16,771 nucleotides of DNA from NCBI GenBank assembly GCA_948479395.1, contig CAOLUI010000024.1, positions 1 through 16,771 of the forward strand, given 5' to 3'. Position numbers and translations under genes: made by a program. Below the pieces are notes generated by a model, which was not told the DNA's origin, searched no databases, and was given only the letters and a program-made list of their open reading frames with translations. This document shows positions 15,115 to 16,771 of this stretch, one piece after another. Every line of letters starts with the position of its first letter. Position 1 is the stretch's first letter. Source of the DNA: an uncultured Bacilli bacterium. GTDB lineage: Bacteria; Bacillota_I; Bacilli_A; RF39; UBA660.

Positions 15115-15563
15115 TTATATTTTTTCTTCATAAGATCATCACAGTATTTTATTTCCTTATCAAATCCATCATTCATTAAACAACGATAATTACCATCAGA
15201 CATATTAATTGCATTAATATCTATATTATACATTTTATATATTTTTTCTTTCCATCTTTCCGGACTACTATAATATTCAAAAAATAATTTATTAGATGAA
15301 CCACATATATTTTTCAAATTTTTTTCATATAATTTTGCAGAAATTTTTCCTGTTTTTGTATAGTAAGAAAATATACACCAATAACGTTTATTAGTTAAAA
15401 CCCATACTTCATTCTCACTAATAACATGAGGAAAAAAATTATCTTTTTCTAAAACACTAAATAAATCTTCATATGTTGCATCACTATCTAACTGATAAAT
15501 TTTTAAATGACTATTTGTATCATCCCCAGCACAAACACTCTCACGATTTACTTCAATCTTCAT
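15111..15563 (-). CDS. Unrecognised 150-residue probably cytosolic protein
   Basis: I cannot assign a family. It has no signal peptide or membrane segment. It begins MKIEVNRESVCAGDD and is rich in aromatics and acids, with VWVLTNKRYWCIFSYYT at 53-69. Five Cys are scattered (C11, C63, C87, C128, C141) without a metal-site pattern. The composition suggests a compact alpha/beta protein. Its own promoter and a GGAGAG ribosome site precede the ATG, and it lies between two surface-protein genes on the same strand. The reading frame has ordinary local codon use and a clean start, so I regard the gene as real. Confidence 0.65.
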   Translation of the reverse strand: MKIEVNRESVCAGDDTNSHLKIYQLDSDATYEDLFSVLEKDNFFPHVISENEVWVLTNKRYWCIFSYYTKTGKISAKLYEKNLKNICGSSNKLFFEYYSSPERWKEKIYKMYNIDINAINMSDGNYRCLMNDGFDKEIKYCDDLMKKKYN

Positions 15564-15589
15564 TTATTTTCACTCTCCAATTTTAATAA

Positions 15590-15617
15590 ATTATAATTAA
15601 TTTTATTATTATTTCAA
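15590..15617 (-). promoter_or_regulatory. Sigma-A promoter for the 150-residue gene
   Basis: TTGAAA (15612-15617) is followed after 16 nt by a perfect TATAAT (15590-15595). The -35 lies in the last codons of the surface-protein gene. The predicted start is about 20 nt before the start codon. Confidence 0.6.
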
Positions 15618-16771
15618 AACAAATGGTGAAGTACTAGATCCATCACTGCCATTTTCAATTACTATATCAGAGTTTAGATATATCGATGGACTAGCCGCAT
15701 ACGTATGTTCCGAATAATCGCAATCCACACGCCCTGTCGGCCTCACATTGAAGATACCATCGTTATAGTTAAAATATGGCGTGATCGTCCATTGATAAAC
15801 ATTACTCTTATGCAACCAGTCGCTTGTTCGACAATCACTTATTCCACTTCCAGACCAACTATATAAACTTGTATTTAAACATGCATTTCTGTCTGTTGTC
15901 GCTCCTCCACCTGTTGCATATCCATAATCTGAAGGATACATTAATCCAACTTTCCCTGTCCATTTTGTTGCATGGCCACTATATACCTTCGTTCCTCTTT
16001 CTCTTTCATAAAATGTTTTAGTTGTTACATCATCCTGTGTACTTCCACCCAAGTTCCATACACTATCACTTATCATATTTTTGGACTCTTCTGTTAATCC
16101 TGTATTACTAAAGTCACATGTAGTTGTTGATCCGTTATTTCCATTTGGACAATTCCCGCTTGTCCTGTTCCAGTATGCTCCTTCATTTAATACTTTCTGT
16201 AATTCACTATCACTCCAGTCATTACTTCCATTTGCACCCATTGATACATATGGCCCACTTGCTTTGTTACCCCATGAATATTCTCCGATACTCTCACTTC
16301 GGATTAGTTTGACTTTATCTTCCTTTATTCCATCTGCATTCTCTATATCCTTCATTACCCCTATTATTCGCCATTTCTCTCCATTAAATTGCACATAATT
16401 ATTAGGATTGGCTCCTATATATCTTAAATTGCCAAAGTCATCTTCTACTAACTCATCTGATTGTAAGTTCTTTAAGTATTCTATTAATGTTAGTTCTTTA
16501 AAATCGATATTACATTTTATCTTCTTGGCACCATTGGGATTTATATTGACAAGTCCCCATAAGTCTAAATCAAAGCTTGCTGTTACTCCATCTTCACATA
16601 CTACAATATTTACCTTGTATCCACTTGACTTTAAAGGAAATGCCTCTGTTGTTTTCTCTCCGTTTACAGTAAAAGCTAGTTCGATATCTCCATTACTAAA
16701 ATCTGGTATCTTTCCTCTTAGTATATTATAACTTTTTGTTTCTTTATATAAGGCATAGCTCTTATATATTA
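15609..16771 (-). CDS. C-terminal part of a large secreted surface protein, open at the window edge
   Basis: The frame is open without a stop from the window edge (16771) to TAA at 15609-15611, giving 387 codons and an incomplete N-terminus. An apparent GTG start at 16394 is only an internal valine: the preceding codons read IGANPNNYVQFNGEKWRIIGV, the start of a domain I recall from many surface proteins of uncultured gut Bacilli. Order of parts: an Ig/pilin-like segment (~16500-16700) with KVNIVVCEDGVTASFDLDLWG, then the WRIIGV...VKLIRSESIGEYSWG domain, then a Cys- and Gly-rich middle, and a final DUF6273-like end (QWTITPYF...GRVDC...SIYLNSDIVIENG). Paired cysteines fit an extracellular protein. 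Function is unknown; adhesion is a guess. The last ~150 bases of the coding region differ in base composition from the surroundings. Confidence 0.8.
   Translation of the reverse strand, partial: IYKSYALYKETKSYNILRGKIPDFSNGDIELAFTVNGEKTTEAFPLKSSGYKVNIVVCEDGVTASFDLDLWGLVNINPNGAKKIKCNIDFKELTLIEYLKNLQSDELVEDDFGNLRYIGANPNNYVQFNGEKWRIIGVMKDIENADGIKEDKVKLIRSESIGEYSWGNKASGPYVSMGANGSNDWSDSELQKVLNEGAYWNRTSGNCPNGNNGSTTTCDFSNTGLTEESKNMISDSVWNLGGSTQDDVTTKTFYERERGTKVYSGHATKWTGKVGLMYPSDYGYATGGGATTDRNACLNTSLYSWSGSGISDCRTSDWLHKSNVYQWTITPYFNYNDGIFNVRPTGRVDCDYSEHTYAASPSIYLNSDIVIENGSDGSSTSPFVLK

Noticed and set aside
16081..16731. Plus-strand frames opposite the surface protein
   Set aside because: They are shadows of the minus-strand coding region, which continues uninterrupted to the window edge.
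1..16771. Mycoplasma-type code (TGA as Trp)
   Set aside because: TGA ends the PE-POL, asnB-like and 150-residue genes, and Trp is TGG throughout.
1..16771. CRISPR arrays, tRNA/rRNA genes, insertion sequences, prophage genes
   Set aside because: I saw no regularly spaced repeats, no RNA-gene signatures, no transposase or integrase motifs and no terminal inverted repeats.

Overview
The window is very AT-rich DNA packed with genes from a Gram-positive, Bacilli-like bacterium. Shine-Dalgarno sites are strong (AAGGAG, GGAGG, AGGTG). TAA, TAG and TGA are all used as stops and Trp is TGG, so the genetic code is the standard one and not the Mycoplasma code. The LTA-synthase-like protein, TspO, CapA, Tex and a surface protein of a type I recall from uncultured gut Bacilli all point to an uncultured Bacillota. 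That placement is inference; nothing here fixes the genus.

Layout. (1) 82-3163, minus strand: a compact non-homologous end-joining (NHEJ) operon. Ku is transcribed first, then a free-standing LigD-type ATP-dependent ligase, then a PE-POL protein that is LigD without its ligase module. (2) 3270-4652, plus strand, divergent from Ku: an unusual three-part protein with a MerR/excisionase-like helix-turn-helix, an SDR Rossmann domain that has lost key catalytic residues, and an unrecognised C-terminal domain. It shares a TTAA double stop with a convergent, intact YdaD/YghA-type SDR at 4649-5569. (3) 5667-7968: CapA-like metallophosphoesterase, a divergent uracil-DNA-glycosylase-like protein, and TspO. 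(4) 7985-12330, minus strand: an apparent envelope operon of LtaS-like sulfatase, asparagine synthetase and PAP2 phosphatase. The LtaS-like gene carries one in-frame TAA that cuts off its last 78 codons. (5) 12363-14477, minus strand: Tex. (6) 14531-16771, minus strand: a TasA/camelysin-like secreted protein, an unrecognised 150-residue protein, and the C-terminal part of a large surface protein that runs off the window.

How they fit together. The first half has a DNA-repair and stress flavour: complete NHEJ machinery, a possible NAD(P)-linked regulator facing it, a stress-type SDR and a UDG-like protein. The second half is envelope and surface biology. The most novel candidates are the helix-turn-helix/pseudo-SDR fusion beside the divided NHEJ operon, the interrupted LtaS-like gene, and a GC-rich, possibly recombined or diversified segment at the end of the surface protein. 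I see no tRNA, rRNA, CRISPR array, insertion sequence or replication origin. No gene-free stretch exceeds about 110 bases.
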